From NCBI GenBank assembly GCA_963834755.1, contig CAWICQ010000012.1:682001-746000 (forward strand): 64,000 nucleotides of DNA. The letters are read 5' to 3'. The stretch is from Dokdonella_A sp963834755. GTDB taxonomy: Bacteria; Pseudomonadota; Gammaproteobacteria; Xanthomonadales; Rhodanobacteraceae. Within the stretch, counting starts at the first letter, position 1; each line of letters starts with the position of its first letter. The notes beneath the pieces were generated by a model. It was not told where the DNA came from. It was given only the letters and a program-made list of their open reading frames with translations, and made no database searches. Made by a program: the position numbers and the translations under genes. This document shows, in pieces, positions 27,791 through 37,744 of this stretch.

Positions 27791-28669
27791 TTACGCGATC
27801 TCAGCGACCTCGACGGACGCCCGATGTGCTCCGAGAACCGCGCCGACGGAAGCGGCGATGATTGCTGCAATCGCGAGCCACTGAAATGCGCTCAGGTGCT
27901 CGTTGAGGAACATCAGGCCGAGCAAGGCGCCCATCGCGGGCTCGATGCTTACCAGGATGCCGATCGTGCGCGCCGGTAGTCGAGTGAGCGCGTACATCTC
28001 GAGTGAAAACGGCAGCGCAGAACTCAGCACCGCCACACCGATTGCGAAGGGCAGCGCGGAAAGAGAGAACAGCGCGGTGCCCGCGTGTATCAGGCCCACG
28101 GGCACCGCCACGAGTGCACCGATGGCTGACCCGAGCGCCACCGCGTCGCTGCCGAAGGCGGCGCCGGCACGGCGGCCGAGCAGAATATAAGTGGCCCAGC
28201 CGACCGCCGCACCGAGCGCATACAGCACGCCGACAGGATCGAGTGCTTGCGTCTGCCCGCGGTACGGAAGCAGAAGCGCGAGCCCGGCGACGACCAGGGC
28301 GACCCACAGAAAGTCCAACGCGCGGCGCGAGCCGAACATTGCGATCGCGAGCGGTCCGAGGAACTCCAGCGCCACCGCGATGCCCAGCGGGATGGTGCGC
28401 AACGACATGTAGAAGCAAAGGTTCATGACGCCGATGGTGAGGCCATAACCCGCCAGCGAAGCCCAGCCGTGGCGACCCGCGAGACGGCGCCACGGCTGCC
28501 GCAGCAGCCACAAAATCAACGCGCCGAGTCCCAACCGGATCGCCGTGGCGCCTTGCGCGCCCATCAGCGGGAATAGCTGCTTCGCCAACGCCGCGCCGCA
28601 TTGGAAGGAAAGCATGCCCAATAGCAACGAGCCGACTGGCAGCAGGGGGGAAGTCAAGCGCGAGGACAT
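27791..28669 (-). CDS. rhtA: RhtA-type EamA/DMT amino acid exporter
   Basis: 292 residues with ten membrane helices in two EamA repeats. 'SFQCGAALAKQLFPLMGAQG' near the start, 'GVMNLCFYMSLRTIPLGIAV' and 'LEFLGPLAIA' in the first half, and 'RTIGILVSIEPAMGALLGL' in the second match threonine/homoserine exporter RhtA closely. It pumps out threonine, homoserine and related amino acids. It is 166 bp downstream of the beta-helix gene's start on the same strand and looks independent. Confidence 0.85.
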   Translation of the reverse strand: MSSRLTSPLLPVGSLLLGMLSFQCGAALAKQLFPLMGAQGATAIRLGLGALILWLLRQPWRRLAGRHGWASLAGYGLTIGVMNLCFYMSLRTIPLGIAVALEFLGPLAIAMFGSRRALDFLWVALVVAGLALLLPYRGQTQALDPVGVLYALGAAVGWATYILLGRRAGAAFGSDAVALGSAIGALVAVPVGLIHAGTALFSLSALPFAIGVAVLSSALPFSLEMYALTRLPARTIGILVSIEPAMGALLGLMFLNEHLSAFQWLAIAAIIAASVGAVLGAHRASVEVAEIA

Positions 28670-28927
28670 CGTGCGGCTTACTCAAAGGTGCGGTAGACAG
28701 CATCATCACCGCGCGCGCCGGCAAGAACCAGTGAGCGACCCTGTTCTTCGCGATCGTTGCTGACAGTGTCCTGTCAGCAGCGAATGCCGCGCGCCCTGTC
28801 AGGATCTCCCACTTTACCTTCGCGGCCGAGAATCCTTCGCGCAAACCGGCTCACTCGGATCTTCGGTTGGAGCGACCGCGTCTTCATCATCGTCTGTGTT
28901 TTTTATCGGACACGATATCGCCATTTG

Positions 28928-28961
28928 AAAAAGCGGCGGCCGCCACGAAGACGGCCGCCGC
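28928..28961 (-). terminator. Rho-independent terminator
   Basis: Perfect ten-base arms GCGGCGGCCG and CGGCCGCCGC around a nine-base loop, followed on the minus strand by five T. It sits 14 bp beyond the stop of the phosphoesterase gene. Confidence 0.88.
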
Positions 28962-28974
28962 AAGGACCTTCCCA

Positions 28975-30234
28975 TCAATGATGCGAATCGGCGAACAGAT
29001 CGGACATCGTCGAAACGTTGGAATCACAAGCATGGTTCAGGCAAGGCAGGTTGAAGCCTCCTTCCAACGTCTTGAGCAACGAATAGTGCGTATAGAACTG
29101 ATTGCTCTGCACGCTTCTGCGACTATAGTTGGTGTCGACGATGGTCATGACCTGATTGGTATTCGGCGCCAGGCTGTAGTCGTTCTCGTCCCATAGCAAG
29201 ACGATCGCGTTACGCCCATCCCTCCACGCCGGCGAGTCATGGATCGCGTCGACGATGCGTTTCGCGGTGATATCGCCGCGATAGATCAATGCCGGATTGA
29301 GCCCTTCCTGCGAGCCGTCATCACTGGGATCGTAGTTGCAGAATGCGCCCGCGTTGCCTCGGCCGTGCTGGTCGTTGCACTGGTTGGGCGCGATGAACGA
29401 AAACGTCGGCACGCGTCCAGCGCGCAGATCGGCGAACAGTCCGTCCGAGCCTTGAAAGTCGACGATGTTGTTCAGGCTGTTGTCGCGGTCGGCGCCCTGC
29501 TGCACGTTGCGGAAATAGACGAAGGGTGCGTGCTTCGCCGCATAGAGTGCAACAACGTCCGCCGACGTCAGCGGCGGATCCAGAATCGGCATGATCGCGC
29601 TGAAATTGGTCAGATTGCTGTAGAAGCCGTCCGCGAAGTTGACGCCATCGGCCCCTTCCGGCGGCAGGCTTTCCTCATACGCCTTCCAGCTGCGATGCCG
29701 GGCGACGAGTTGATCGGCGATGGTCTTGCCGACGACATTGGACTCCGCCGCGATCGATGTCACCCCGTCGATGTTGATTTCGCCGGGCGGCCCCTGCGTT
29801 TCGTTGGTGTCGTCGATCGCTGGTGTCGCGGCATCCGTACCGGTGCCGGCGATAGGGCAGATGTTCCCGGTCGGCGGGTTGTCGGTCGCAGCGACGCCGG
29901 TCGCGAGATTCGTGCTGCAAGTTGCGTTATGCCAGTCTGGATTGTTGTCGCTCAACACGCCGAAGTTGGAGCCGCCGACCGCTTCGAGGTAGTTGGTCAA
30001 GCTCGGATGGGCGACTGCGAAATAGTTCGTTGCGAGATTGGCCGATCGCGCGTATTGATTGAGGAACGGCGCGTTCGGGTTGTCGAGAATCTGACTGTAG
30101 CCGTGATTCTCCATCATGATCACGAACACGTGATCCAAGTGCGGGATGCCGTGGGGCACGGGGCCTTCGGCGGCGAAAGCAGGAGTTGCCAGCGCCGCGG
30201 CCCATAGGCCAAGCGCGATAGCGGTCTTGTTCAT
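28975..30234 (-). CDS. Secreted phosphoesterase (acid phosphatase / phospholipase C-like)
   Basis: 419 residues from ATG 30234, with AAAGG upstream. The signal peptide is MNKTAIALGLWAAALATPAFA. 'LDHVFVIMMENHGYSQIL' with nearby 'APFLNQYARS' is the opening signature of the phosphoesterase family (alkaline-phosphatase-like fold), and the Glu-Asn provide metal and nucleophile-site contacts. 'AIVLLWDENDYSLAPN' supplies the distal metal-binding Asp/Glu. Substrates may be phosphomonoesters or phospholipids. It lacks the D-x-I-F tail, showing that the tail is not universal among secreted proteins here. Confidence 0.87.
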   Translation of the reverse strand: MNKTAIALGLWAAALATPAFAAEGPVPHGIPHLDHVFVIMMENHGYSQILDNPNAPFLNQYARSANLATNYFAVAHPSLTNYLEAVGGSNFGVLSDNNPDWHNATCSTNLATGVAATDNPPTGNICPIAGTGTDAATPAIDDTNETQGPPGEINIDGVTSIAAESNVVGKTIADQLVARHRSWKAYEESLPPEGADGVNFADGFYSNLTNFSAIMPILDPPLTSADVVALYAAKHAPFVYFRNVQQGADRDNSLNNIVDFQGSDGLFADLRAGRVPTFSFIAPNQCNDQHGRGNAGAFCNYDPSDDGSQEGLNPALIYRGDITAKRIVDAIHDSPAWRDGRNAIVLLWDENDYSLAPNTNQVMTIVDTNYSRRSVQSNQFYTHYSLLKTLEGGFNLPCLNHACDSNVSTMSDLFADSHH

Positions 30235-30527
30235 CGATGTCACCTTTCCGTTAGGGGGACGGGAACGAGGGGCTTGCGTGCTGGAAGCAGGGCACGACGA
30301 GCGGCGACAGTCTATGAGCGGTGTGAGACGGTTCCGTTGCGGATTCGAGGCGCTTGAAATGTAGCAACGACGTCATAATCGGCGTTCCGCGCCGACGGCC
30401 ATCGCACTCCGAGGAGTGGACCGGGTGACCGGTCAATCGCGATGATCGCCGGTGGTCAAGTCACGGGATACGCATGCTTCACCAACACAATAATGAGCAT
30501 CGTTCGCCAATCGGATGGAGATCAGCC

Positions 30528-31682
30528 ATGGCGCGTTCATTCCAGTTCGGCGTTTCAACGGTGGTTTGTGTCGCGATGCTGAGCCTTTTGGGTTGCGCCG
30601 GACCGCCTGTTCGAGAATCGGCCCGACCGTGGACGTTTGCCGTTTCGGGCGACAGTCGCAACTGCGGCAATGTCGTGATGCCTGCGATTGCAGAAGGGGC
30701 AAAGAACGACCATGCGGCGTTTTACTGGCACCTCGGCGATCTGCGAGCGATCTACAAGGTCGACGAGGATTTTGCCGCCGAAGATCGGTTTCATTTCGCA
30801 TCGCAGCCACCGACCAAGGAAGAGTATCTGCCGCTGGCGTGGCCGGATTTCACTCAGCATCAGGTGAATGCGTTCGGTTCAATGCCGTTCTTTCTGGGCA
30901 TCGGCAACCACGAGACCATCCAGCCGAAGACTGTCGATGAGTTCCGGACGGAGTTTGCGCCGCTGCTCGATCGCCCGGAGCTGCACGCGCAACGGCTGAA
31001 GGATGCTGCAGGTACGCCGGTCATTCCCGTTACGGCATCGAATCAGACGTACTTCCATTGGACGCAACGTGGCGTCGACTTTATCAACCTGGATAACGCG
31101 ACCCACAACGCTTTTGATGATGCGCAGGTGAGCTGGTTCGACGCCGTTCTGGCCAGGGACCTGGCGGACGCAACCGTTCGCAGCATCGTCGTCGGTATGC
31201 ACGAGGCATTGCCCTACAGCAGATCCAACGCCCATAGCATGTGCGACAGCGCCGACGGCATGCGCAGCGGGTTGCATGTCTATGGCCAGCTCATCGAGGC
31301 CCGGAAGCACAAGCCCGTGTATGTCCTCGCCAGTCATTCGCACTACTACATGGCCGATATCTTCAACACGCGCCATTGGAACGACACGGGCAAAGATGCC
31401 GTGCTGCCGGGCTGGATCGTGGGCACCGCGGGGGCTGTACGTTATGCGCTGCCTCCGAACACGCCGCAGAGTGCCGACGCCAGGGAGAAGACCTACGGCT
31501 ACCTGATCGGCACCGTCGCCGCCGACAGCCGCATCACATTCTCCTTCCGAAACATTTCGAAGGATGACCTCCTGCGTACGCGTGGCACATATACGGAAGC
31601 GACGGTTGATATGTGCTGGGACGAAAACTCTCAGATTGAGGCCATGCGCGACCGACCTGCGAGCCCGAGCCCGTGCCAGTGA
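30528..31682 (+). CDS. Metallophosphoesterase-like lipoprotein
   Basis: 384 residues from ATG 30528, behind GGAGATC. A lipobox 'LSLLGCAG' predicts cleavage before Cys and attachment to a membrane. 'TFAVSGDSRNCG', 'FYWHLGDLRA', 'FFLGIGNHETIQ' and 'VYVLASHSHYYM' occupy the positions of the calcineurin-like metal-binding motifs (GDxH/GDR, GD, GNHE, GHxH); the first has DSR instead of DxH. It is divergent from the phosphoesterase gene with about 290 bp between, so both may respond to phosphate, which is an inference. Confidence 0.85.
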   Translation: MARSFQFGVSTVVCVAMLSLLGCAGPPVRESARPWTFAVSGDSRNCGNVVMPAIAEGAKNDHAAFYWHLGDLRAIYKVDEDFAAEDRFHFASQPPTKEEYLPLAWPDFTQHQVNAFGSMPFFLGIGNHETIQPKTVDEFRTEFAPLLDRPELHAQRLKDAAGTPVIPVTASNQTYFHWTQRGVDFINLDNATHNAFDDAQVSWFDAVLARDLADATVRSIVVGMHEALPYSRSNAHSMCDSADGMRSGLHVYGQLIEARKHKPVYVLASHSHYYMADIFNTRHWNDTGKDAVLPGWIVGTAGAVRYALPPNTPQSADAREKTYGYLIGTVAADSRITFSFRNISKDDLLRTRGTYTEATVDMCWDENSQIEAMRDRPASPSPCQ

Positions 31683-31712
31683 TGATGCGGGTTGTTCGTT
31701 TTTTGTCCGCTT

Positions 31713-33092
31713 TCATTTTTCTGCCGAATGAGGCCCCGGACTGAACGCCCCGGCGGGCCCGGGAAACTCGACCGGACTCTCGTAGCCGTCCGTGGAAACG
31801 GATGAAACGCCGAAGAACCAGTCATCGATGTTCACGTCTTTCAACAGCAGCGAAGTGGCATTCGTGACCAGTCGGCTGTTGCTCCAGTAGGGCGCCGTGG
31901 TGTCGCGCCACCACACGCGATAGCTCGTGGCGCCGGGGGCCGCGGTCCAGCTCACCGTGGTGTCCATCGACACCGCGCCTTCGGTCTTGACCTCAGTCGG
32001 CGGCGCCGGAGCCATGGCCAGTGCCGCCATCGTGATGGCGTTCAGGCGCGCGACTTGCGCGAGGTATGCAAAATCGATGGCGTCGAGGACGTCTCCGTAG
32101 TGCACGCCGTTCTCCGTGCGCACATCTTCGTGCTCGCGCGTGTAGTTCTCGATGGCCTCGGTGAAGCGCACAGCCGGATAGCCCGCCGCCAGCATCGGTA
32201 CCTGATCGCCGCCGCGACTGTAGCGATCGGTGCGGTAGACCATGCGCACGCTGAAATCCTTCAGATAGCCGTCCGCCAGGCCGCTGACGAAGCGCGCGAG
32301 ATTGCGCGAAGGACTGTCGACCTCGCCGCCGTTGTAGCGCCGGCGCGTTGCCTGCTCGGGCGTTTCGGTCGAGCGCGTGCCTTCGGAAAACACGCGGACG
32401 TGCGTCGCATCCCTGATGCCGTTCGTTCCCAAAGTATTGCCAACGATGTCGTTGTTCAGGGCTGCTTCGACGGACCAGTGCTGGTCGCGCGCATATTGCG
32501 CCAGCAGTTTGCCGCCATAAAGGCCCTGTTCTTCGCCTGAGAGTACGGCGTAGACCAGCGTGGCGCGGAATTTGTGCTTGGACAAAACGCGAGCGGCCTC
32601 CAGGACCGCGGCGGTGCCGGAACCATCGTCATCGGCACCGGGTGCATCGCTCTTCGCATCCATGACATCGCGAACGCGCGAATCGATGTGACCCGATATG
32701 ACGATGACACGATCCGCATCGCCCGTGGCGCGCTGGATTGCCAACACGTCCACGATCGCGGTCGGCTGTGCGATGCGTTCGCCCGTCACGGTCTGCTCCG
32801 GCGTCTCGATCTGCAGGCAGCCATTGCAGTGCCCGTTGATCTCTTCGAAGCGACTCTTCACCCAGCGCCGCGCTGCGCCGATGCCGCGCGTGTTCGACTG
32901 CGTGTCGGACATGGTGTGTCGCGTTCCAAAGCTCACCAGCTTGGCGATCGTGGCGCGCAATTCATCCGCCCGCACGTCGTCGGCGATCGACCGCAGCAGC
33001 GGCATTGCCGGAGCGGGCGGCGCGGGCGTTCGGGCGCGAGCGTCCGCCGGCGCCGCGGCCAGCGCAAGAACCAACAGCGTGGCAATGTGCAT
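31713..33092 (-). CDS. Secreted M28-family zinc aminopeptidase with C-terminal fibronectin-like domain
   Basis: 459 residues, signal peptide MHIATLLVLALAAAPADARA, ribosome-binding site AAGGAG. Zinc ligands are visible in order: 'VISGHIDSR' (His), 'APGADDDGSG' (bridging Asp), 'LSGEEQGLYGG' (catalytic Glu and Glu ligand), 'LNNDIVGN' (Asp) and 'YTREHEDVRTENG' (His). A region around residues 365-450 resembles a fibronectin type III fold ('VSWTAAPGATSYRVWWRDTT'). It releases N-terminal residues from extracellular peptides. It carries no D-x-I-F tail. Confidence 0.92.
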   Translation of the reverse strand: MHIATLLVLALAAAPADARARTPAPPAPAMPLLRSIADDVRADELRATIAKLVSFGTRHTMSDTQSNTRGIGAARRWVKSRFEEINGHCNGCLQIETPEQTVTGERIAQPTAIVDVLAIQRATGDADRVIVISGHIDSRVRDVMDAKSDAPGADDDGSGTAAVLEAARVLSKHKFRATLVYAVLSGEEQGLYGGKLLAQYARDQHWSVEAALNNDIVGNTLGTNGIRDATHVRVFSEGTRSTETPEQATRRRYNGGEVDSPSRNLARFVSGLADGYLKDFSVRMVYRTDRYSRGGDQVPMLAAGYPAVRFTEAIENYTREHEDVRTENGVHYGDVLDAIDFAYLAQVARLNAITMAALAMAPAPPTEVKTEGAVSMDTTVSWTAAPGATSYRVWWRDTTAPYWSNSRLVTNATSLLLKDVNIDDWFFGVSSVSTDGYESPVEFPGPAGAFSPGPHSAEK

Positions 33093-33466
33093 TGAGAATC
33101 TCCTTGACGGGATGCTGTCGAAAGAAGCGCGGTTGCCGCAACGTTCAGCCGGCGACTGGTTGGGCAGCGCGGTTGGGAGTCGAAGCTGGCGGACGATCCT
33201 AACGCGAGCCAGCAGCCAAATCTCCCGCCAGCGCGGCAGCTAGCCCCCGACGCTGCTCCGAATTGCGAGCTATTGCTCCTGCTACGAAGCCGTGCGCTGA
33301 TGCGCTCGGCTAGGCGGCTCTTCAAACCGGCCAACGGCCTGGCGGGAACTGGACGATTGCGACGAGCGCCGGTTTGTTCTGCTTGCCGTGCGCAAAGCGT
33401 TGATGACACTAGGGCCTTCGTGTTCTGGTTCCTGTCGGCACATCGGCGATTTTCGCCTTGGCGTTG
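33093..33466. other. Intergenic region
   Basis: About 370 bp between the peptidase gene start and the end of the LCCL relic. I see no gene, hairpin with a T-run, or repeat in it. Confidence 0.4.
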
Positions 33467-33917
33467 TCAGGGATCCGCTGGCGCAGCGTCGCGAACGACG
33501 ATGAAACTTCCATCCCACGAGCCGTCGTAGTCGCCGGGCTTGATGTCGTTGTGATCCGAACCCGCGAAGCGCGCCTGACCCGGACGAATTTCAATGGTCA
33601 CGTCACCGCCATCCTTGGCGTGAATCACGCCCATGTGCACGGCGGCGCTGCAGATCGACGAGCCGTCGGTGTAGCGCCCGCTGCCGGCGACCCAGCTCGC
33701 GACGGGTTTCCCGGCGGACAGCGGAACGCGTACCGCTCGCCGTTCATGCCGCGCAGGTCGAGGTCAAGCGGACTGGTCTGCCAGTCGATCTGCGCCGGCG
33801 ACCGGCAGAGTTGCGCGGCGTGTACGCGTTGCGCTGCGCGGGCGCTGCGACGCGCGCAGCGAATGCGGACACCAAGGCCACCAGGAGCGAACGCAATGTT
33901 CGCGCAGTAGCGGGCAT
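33467..33917 (-). pseudogene. Exported LCCL-domain protein, broken by two frameshifts
   Basis: ATG 33917 overlaps the upstream stop (TGATG). The first frame gives a signal peptide (MPATARTLRSLLVALVSAFA). A second frame gives 'QIDWQTSPLDLDLRGMNGER' with 'YAFRCPPG'. A third gives 'SWVAGSGRYTDGSSICSAAV' with 'HMGVIHAKDGG' and ends 'FIVVRDAAPADP' at 33467. The Cys-containing 'SSICSAAVHMG' is the LCCL-domain hallmark. Breaks lie near 33835 and at the GGGAAACCC run near 33708. Repaired, the protein would have about 150 residues. Confidence 0.75.
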
Positions 33918-34444
33918 CAGCGCACGCCCGCGGGCGCCACCACGTTCGCATAGTCGTAGCGGCTGTCGATCAACGAGCCATCCGGCAACCTGATGGTTTG
34001 GCGCAGCAGCGACCCGTTTGCTTTTGATACCCAGAGCTTGGAGTCCGCACCTCCGTCGTTGTGCAGGCTGTAAACAGCAGTCGCCTCGCCATCGACGGCG
34101 TCCTCGCCGAGAGCGCGACACGTCTCGTCGCCGGAATCGCTTTTGCGCTTGTCCTGTGCATTGCGCAGCATTTCCGATGCGCTGATCGGACTGCGCTGCC
34201 ATTGGCCATGCAGCTGGACATAGACGATTCCGCCGGCGAAGATCGTCTCGGTGGTGGAGGCACCCATACCTCCATGGGCGGATCTGCTGGTGAAGATGTG
34301 ATGCGGCGTCTGCATCTGCTTGATGCCGGCGTCGTAGACCGGATCACAGGACGCGTCTGCCCGCGCCGGCCCTGCAAAGGTCATGAGTGCGCACGCAGCG
34401 CTGGCAATCCAAACGGCCGATCTTCGAACGTCATGCGATTTCAT
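33917..34444 (-). CDS. Secreted hypothetical protein
   Basis: 175 residues from ATG 34444, behind GGAG. The signal peptide ends at 'MTFAGPARADA'. The mature part has 'CDPVYDAGIKQMQTPHHIFT', 'GGIVYVQLHGQWQRSPIS' and 'YDYANVVAPAGV', a pattern I have seen in unnamed periplasmic proteins of Xanthomonadales. Two Cys may form a disulfide. Fold and function are unknown; an LolA-like lipid-binding half-barrel is one possibility. It is translationally coupled to the LCCL relic downstream. Confidence 0.75.
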   Translation of the reverse strand: MKSHDVRRSAVWIASAACALMTFAGPARADASCDPVYDAGIKQMQTPHHIFTSRSAHGGMGASTTETIFAGGIVYVQLHGQWQRSPISASEMLRNAQDKRKSDSGDETCRALGEDAVDGEATAVYSLHNDGGADSKLWVSKANGSLLRQTIRLPDGSLIDSRYDYANVVAPAGVR

Positions 34445-34801
34445 TCGACTCTCCTGATGGATGCAATCGAGGCCGAGAGGTGAGGGTCGCGGCCATGCAG
34501 ATAGCTTGTGCGGCGAAGTGACGTACGAACTGATAGCCGATTGCGCCGGCACGGCCAGCGAAAACATTTCGGGCGCTGCTGAACGCTGTTCGCTGTACTC
34601 GCTGCATTTCCTTTCTCCGTCAATCGTCGCCAGGACCACGCGCCGCGCATTGCGATCCGTTCAGGCGGCCAGCAGCCTCGTTCATGGTCGATCGTCGTCG
34701 CGCCGGCTGGCGTCGAGCGAACAATCGCGCCGCGCTGCTGCGGTGTCGTCGGCGTCGCGCTGGTATTTTTCTGGCAGAATTCCTGCTGCCATTCTTTCGT
34801 G
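34445..34801. other. Intergenic region containing a conserved 25-bp motif
   Basis: About 355 bp between divergently arranged genes. Apart from the motif at 34762-34786 listed separately, I see no gene. Confidence 0.5.
34762..34786 (+). promoter_or_regulatory. Conserved 25-bp motif, copy A
   Basis: Reads GGTATTTTTCTGG then CAGAATTCCTGC, and ends 15 bp before the start of the CadC-like regulator. It differs from copy C (52973) at two positions and from copy B (50795) at four. On the opposite strand it resolves into two CAG-(A-rich)-GCC half-repeats about one helical turn apart, as expected for a winged-helix operator. Regulatory function is inferred. Confidence 0.55.
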
Positions 34802-37645
34802 ATGCAGCCAATGTCGGCGTTGGAAAAGCCGATCTATCGCTTCGACGAATTCGAACTCGATCCGGGCGAGCGACGCCTGCTTGGTCACGGAAAGCGGATC
34901 ACGTTGACGCCCAAAGTGTTCGATACGCTCGTGCTGCTCGTCGAGCGAGCCGGACATGCCGTCAGCAAAGACGAGCTGATGGCCGCCTTGTGGCCGCGCG
35001 GCTTTGTCGACGAATCCAATCTCACCAAGCACATCTGGCTGATTCGCAAGGTGCTCAACGACAACGAGGCCGAAGCGCGCTTCATCGAGACGGTGCCCAA
35101 GTTCGGTTACCGTTTCATCGCGTCGATCGCGCAATGCGTCGAGCCACGTCGGAGTGGCGGCGCCGTCGCGACGCCGGAGGCCGCGCCGGTGTCGTCTGGA
35201 CCGACCACGACAGCTGTCGAGCGTCATTCCGTATCGGGTGCAAATCTGCCTCCGGAAAGGCACCCATCGTCGACCGGCACGGCGCGCGTCGTCGCACGTT
35301 CAACCCGTCGAAGGCGCATCGTCGGAGCCGCGGCCGCTACGCTCGCGGTTTTCGCCGTCGCCATCGCGGTGTTTGTCCGACGCGCGGCGGAGCCGCCGTC
35401 CTTTCCGCTCGATGCGACAGGCGCATCGATCGCCGTCGTCGATTTCGACAATCTTTCGCACAATGCAAAAGACGCATGGCTCGATCCGGCGATGACCGAA
35501 ATGATGGCGAATGAACTCACGGTTGGCGATACGCTGCACGCCTTACCCGATGAACTGGTGCGCGTCGCCCGCGCCGATCTGGACGCGCCTCTCGCCGGCG
35601 GCTATGCGCGTCAGAGCCTCAGCATCCTGCAGAAGCGTCTGGGCGTCGATTACGTGTTGAGCGGGAGTTATCTCATCTCGGGTGCGAACGAGGAACCGGA
35701 AGTGCGACTTGACCTCTCGCTGCAACGTCCGCGCGACGGCGTGACGATCATGACGCTTTCGCGTTCTGCGCCGCTCACCGAACTTCTCTCACTTGTCACG
35801 GACATGGGCGCCGCGCTGCGCGGCAAGCTCGGCATCGTGCCCACGAATCCCGCCGAACTCCGCGCGCTCGCGAACGTGCAGCCGCCGACCTCCGAAGTCG
35901 CGCGCCGCATCGGCTTCGCGCTCGATGCGTTGCGCAAATACGACCCGGCGCGTGCTCGCGACGAACTACTGGATGCGGTCGCGCTGGCGCCCGGCTATGC
36001 GCCCGCCTACGCGTATCTTGCACAAGCGTGGTCCGCGCTCGGCTACAAGACGAAGGCGCTCGCCGCGGCGCAGCAGGCCATGGCCTGGCTCGATCCTCTG
36101 CCACAGGATGAGCGCCTTTCGATCGAAGCGCAGCTCTATGCGGCACAGTTCGACTGGCCCAAGGCGGCAGAAGCGTTGGGCAAGCTCGTGACGGCGCGCC
36201 CACAGGACCCTTCGCTGCGCTTGCGACTGATCAGCGCATTGCTCGAAGGAGGGCGTCCCGACGATGCGCGCGCTGCGTTGACCGAGCTGCGCACGCTGCC
36301 TGGAATGAAGGACGATCCGCGGGTCGAGCTTGCGGCCGCGCGCGAGGCGAGTGCGCGCACCGACCCCAAAGGCCGCGCCGAACATGCGGAGCGCGCGCTG
36401 CAGCTTGCGCTCGCGCACGACAATCCCGGCCTAGCGGCCCAGGCGCGCGAAGAGCTTGGCGTGGCCGACTACGATCTGGGCCGGTTCGACCAGGCGGAAA
36501 GATTGCATCGCGACAACATCGCCTATTTCCAGCGCGCTGGAAATCCGCACGACGAAGCGTTTTCGCATCAGGCCCTCGCGAACGCCTACTCCGACCATGG
36601 CAACCTTGCCAAGGCGCGCGAGGAATACCAGCGCGCCATCGCGCTGTACCAACAGATCGGCGATCTCGCCGGACAAGCGTCGAGCTACGATGCGATCTCG
36701 ACGATGCTGTGGGGCGCCGGCGACGCCGACAGCGCGAAAGTCGCTGTGCGCCGCGCGCTCGATCTCACCCGCGAGACAGGCGATCTCGACCGCCAGGCAT
36801 GGAATCTCAACGCGCTCGCCACGCTTGAAAGCGACGATACGGCAAGCGACGAGGCGGGCGCGCAATTTCGCGAAGCGATTGCCGATGCGCGGCAGATCGG
36901 CAAGCCGGCGAGTTGGTATCTCTCCGCTTACGCCGGCTATCTCGAGTTGCGGGGAAAGCTCGACGACGCCGCGGCGCAATGCGTGCAGGCGAAAACCGAT
37001 GCCGGCACGTCGAGCGATCGTCAACTCGTCGCATACGCCGAATCGCAGTGCGCGGCCATCTCCCTGGATCAGGGGGACGTCGACGGGGCGGTTGCGGCTT
37101 ACCAGCGATCGCTGGCGGCCGCAGGCGACATTCACGATCGCTACTTCGAAGGCGTGGCCGAACTAAGCCTTGGACAAATCGACATTGGGCGCCGCCATTG
37201 GTCATCCGCGCGCGATCACCTGAAGAAATCGATCGATGCGTTCACCGCCATCGGCGAGACAGCGGGTGAAGCGAACGCGCAGAGTTTGCTCGCGCTGGCG
37301 TACTCGGCGATGGAAATGCATGCCGAGCGCGATCAGGCCGCGGCGCGCGCCGGCGAGCTGCGTGCCAAGGTCAATCAGCGCCAGCAGGTCTTCGTCGTCG
37401 ATCTGGCACTCCAACAGTTGCGCGCCGAAGCGGGCGACGTCGATGCAGCCGTGTCCGCGCTGCGTTCGATGTCCGCGGATGCCGCGCGGCGCAATTGGGT
37501 TTCGCTCTCTCTCGAAGCGGGTGTCGCTGCCCATGCGCTGCTGGTTCAGGCCGGCAAGAACGAACTCGCCGACGTGCTGCGGGCCGATATCGACAAGACG
37601 GCGCAGGAACATCACTTCGAGTGGGTGCGAGCGCGGCTCAAGTAA
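34802..37645 (+). CDS. CadC-like membrane regulator: winged-helix DNA-binding domain plus TPR array
   Basis: 947 residues from ATG 34802; GTG 34799 and ATG 34811 are alternatives and no strong ribosome-binding site is visible. Residues ~10-105 are an OmpR/PhoB-type winged helix ('YRFDEFELDPGERRLLGHGK', 'LTPKVFDTLVLLVERAGHAV', 'RFIETVPKFGYRFIAS'). A transmembrane helix follows near residues 178-197. 'IAVVDFDNLSHNAKDAWLDP' opens the periplasmic part, and about ten TPR-like repeats fill residues 360-940. Such proteins sense a periplasmic state and bind promoter DNA from the membrane. Copy A of the 25-bp motif lies at its own start, suggesting autoregulation. Confidence 0.88.
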   Translation: MQPMSALEKPIYRFDEFELDPGERRLLGHGKRITLTPKVFDTLVLLVERAGHAVSKDELMAALWPRGFVDESNLTKHIWLIRKVLNDNEAEARFIETVPKFGYRFIASIAQCVEPRRSGGAVATPEAAPVSSGPTTTAVERHSVSGANLPPERHPSSTGTARVVARSTRRRRIVGAAAATLAVFAVAIAVFVRRAAEPPSFPLDATGASIAVVDFDNLSHNAKDAWLDPAMTEMMANELTVGDTLHALPDELVRVARADLDAPLAGGYARQSLSILQKRLGVDYVLSGSYLISGANEEPEVRLDLSLQRPRDGVTIMTLSRSAPLTELLSLVTDMGAALRGKLGIVPTNPAELRALANVQPPTSEVARRIGFALDALRKYDPARARDELLDAVALAPGYAPAYAYLAQAWSALGYKTKALAAAQQAMAWLDPLPQDERLSIEAQLYAAQFDWPKAAEALGKLVTARPQDPSLRLRLISALLEGGRPDDARAALTELRTLPGMKDDPRVELAAAREASARTDPKGRAEHAERALQLALAHDNPGLAAQAREELGVADYDLGRFDQAERLHRDNIAYFQRAGNPHDEAFSHQALANAYSDHGNLAKAREEYQRAIALYQQIGDLAGQASSYDAISTMLWGAGDADSAKVAVRRALDLTRETGDLDRQAWNLNALATLESDDTASDEAGAQFREAIADARQIGKPASWYLSAYAGYLELRGKLDDAAAQCVQAKTDAGTSSDRQLVAYAESQCAAISLDQGDVDGAVAAYQRSLAAAGDIHDRYFEGVAELSLGQIDIGRRHWSSARDHLKKSIDAFTAIGETAGEANAQSLLALAYSAMEMHAERDQAAARAGELRAKVNQRQQVFVVDLALQQLRAEAGDVDAAVSALRSMSADAARRNWVSLSLEAGVAAHALLVQAGKNELADVLRADIDKTAQEHHFEWVRARLK

Positions 37646-37744
37646 TTCGCCGCCGGTTTGGGTGCCGCGCTATCGTCCGACTGCTCACATTGCTGCGCCG
37701 CTTCGTCGCCGCTGCCGAGGCTGAGACGCAGGCCAATGCATCTC

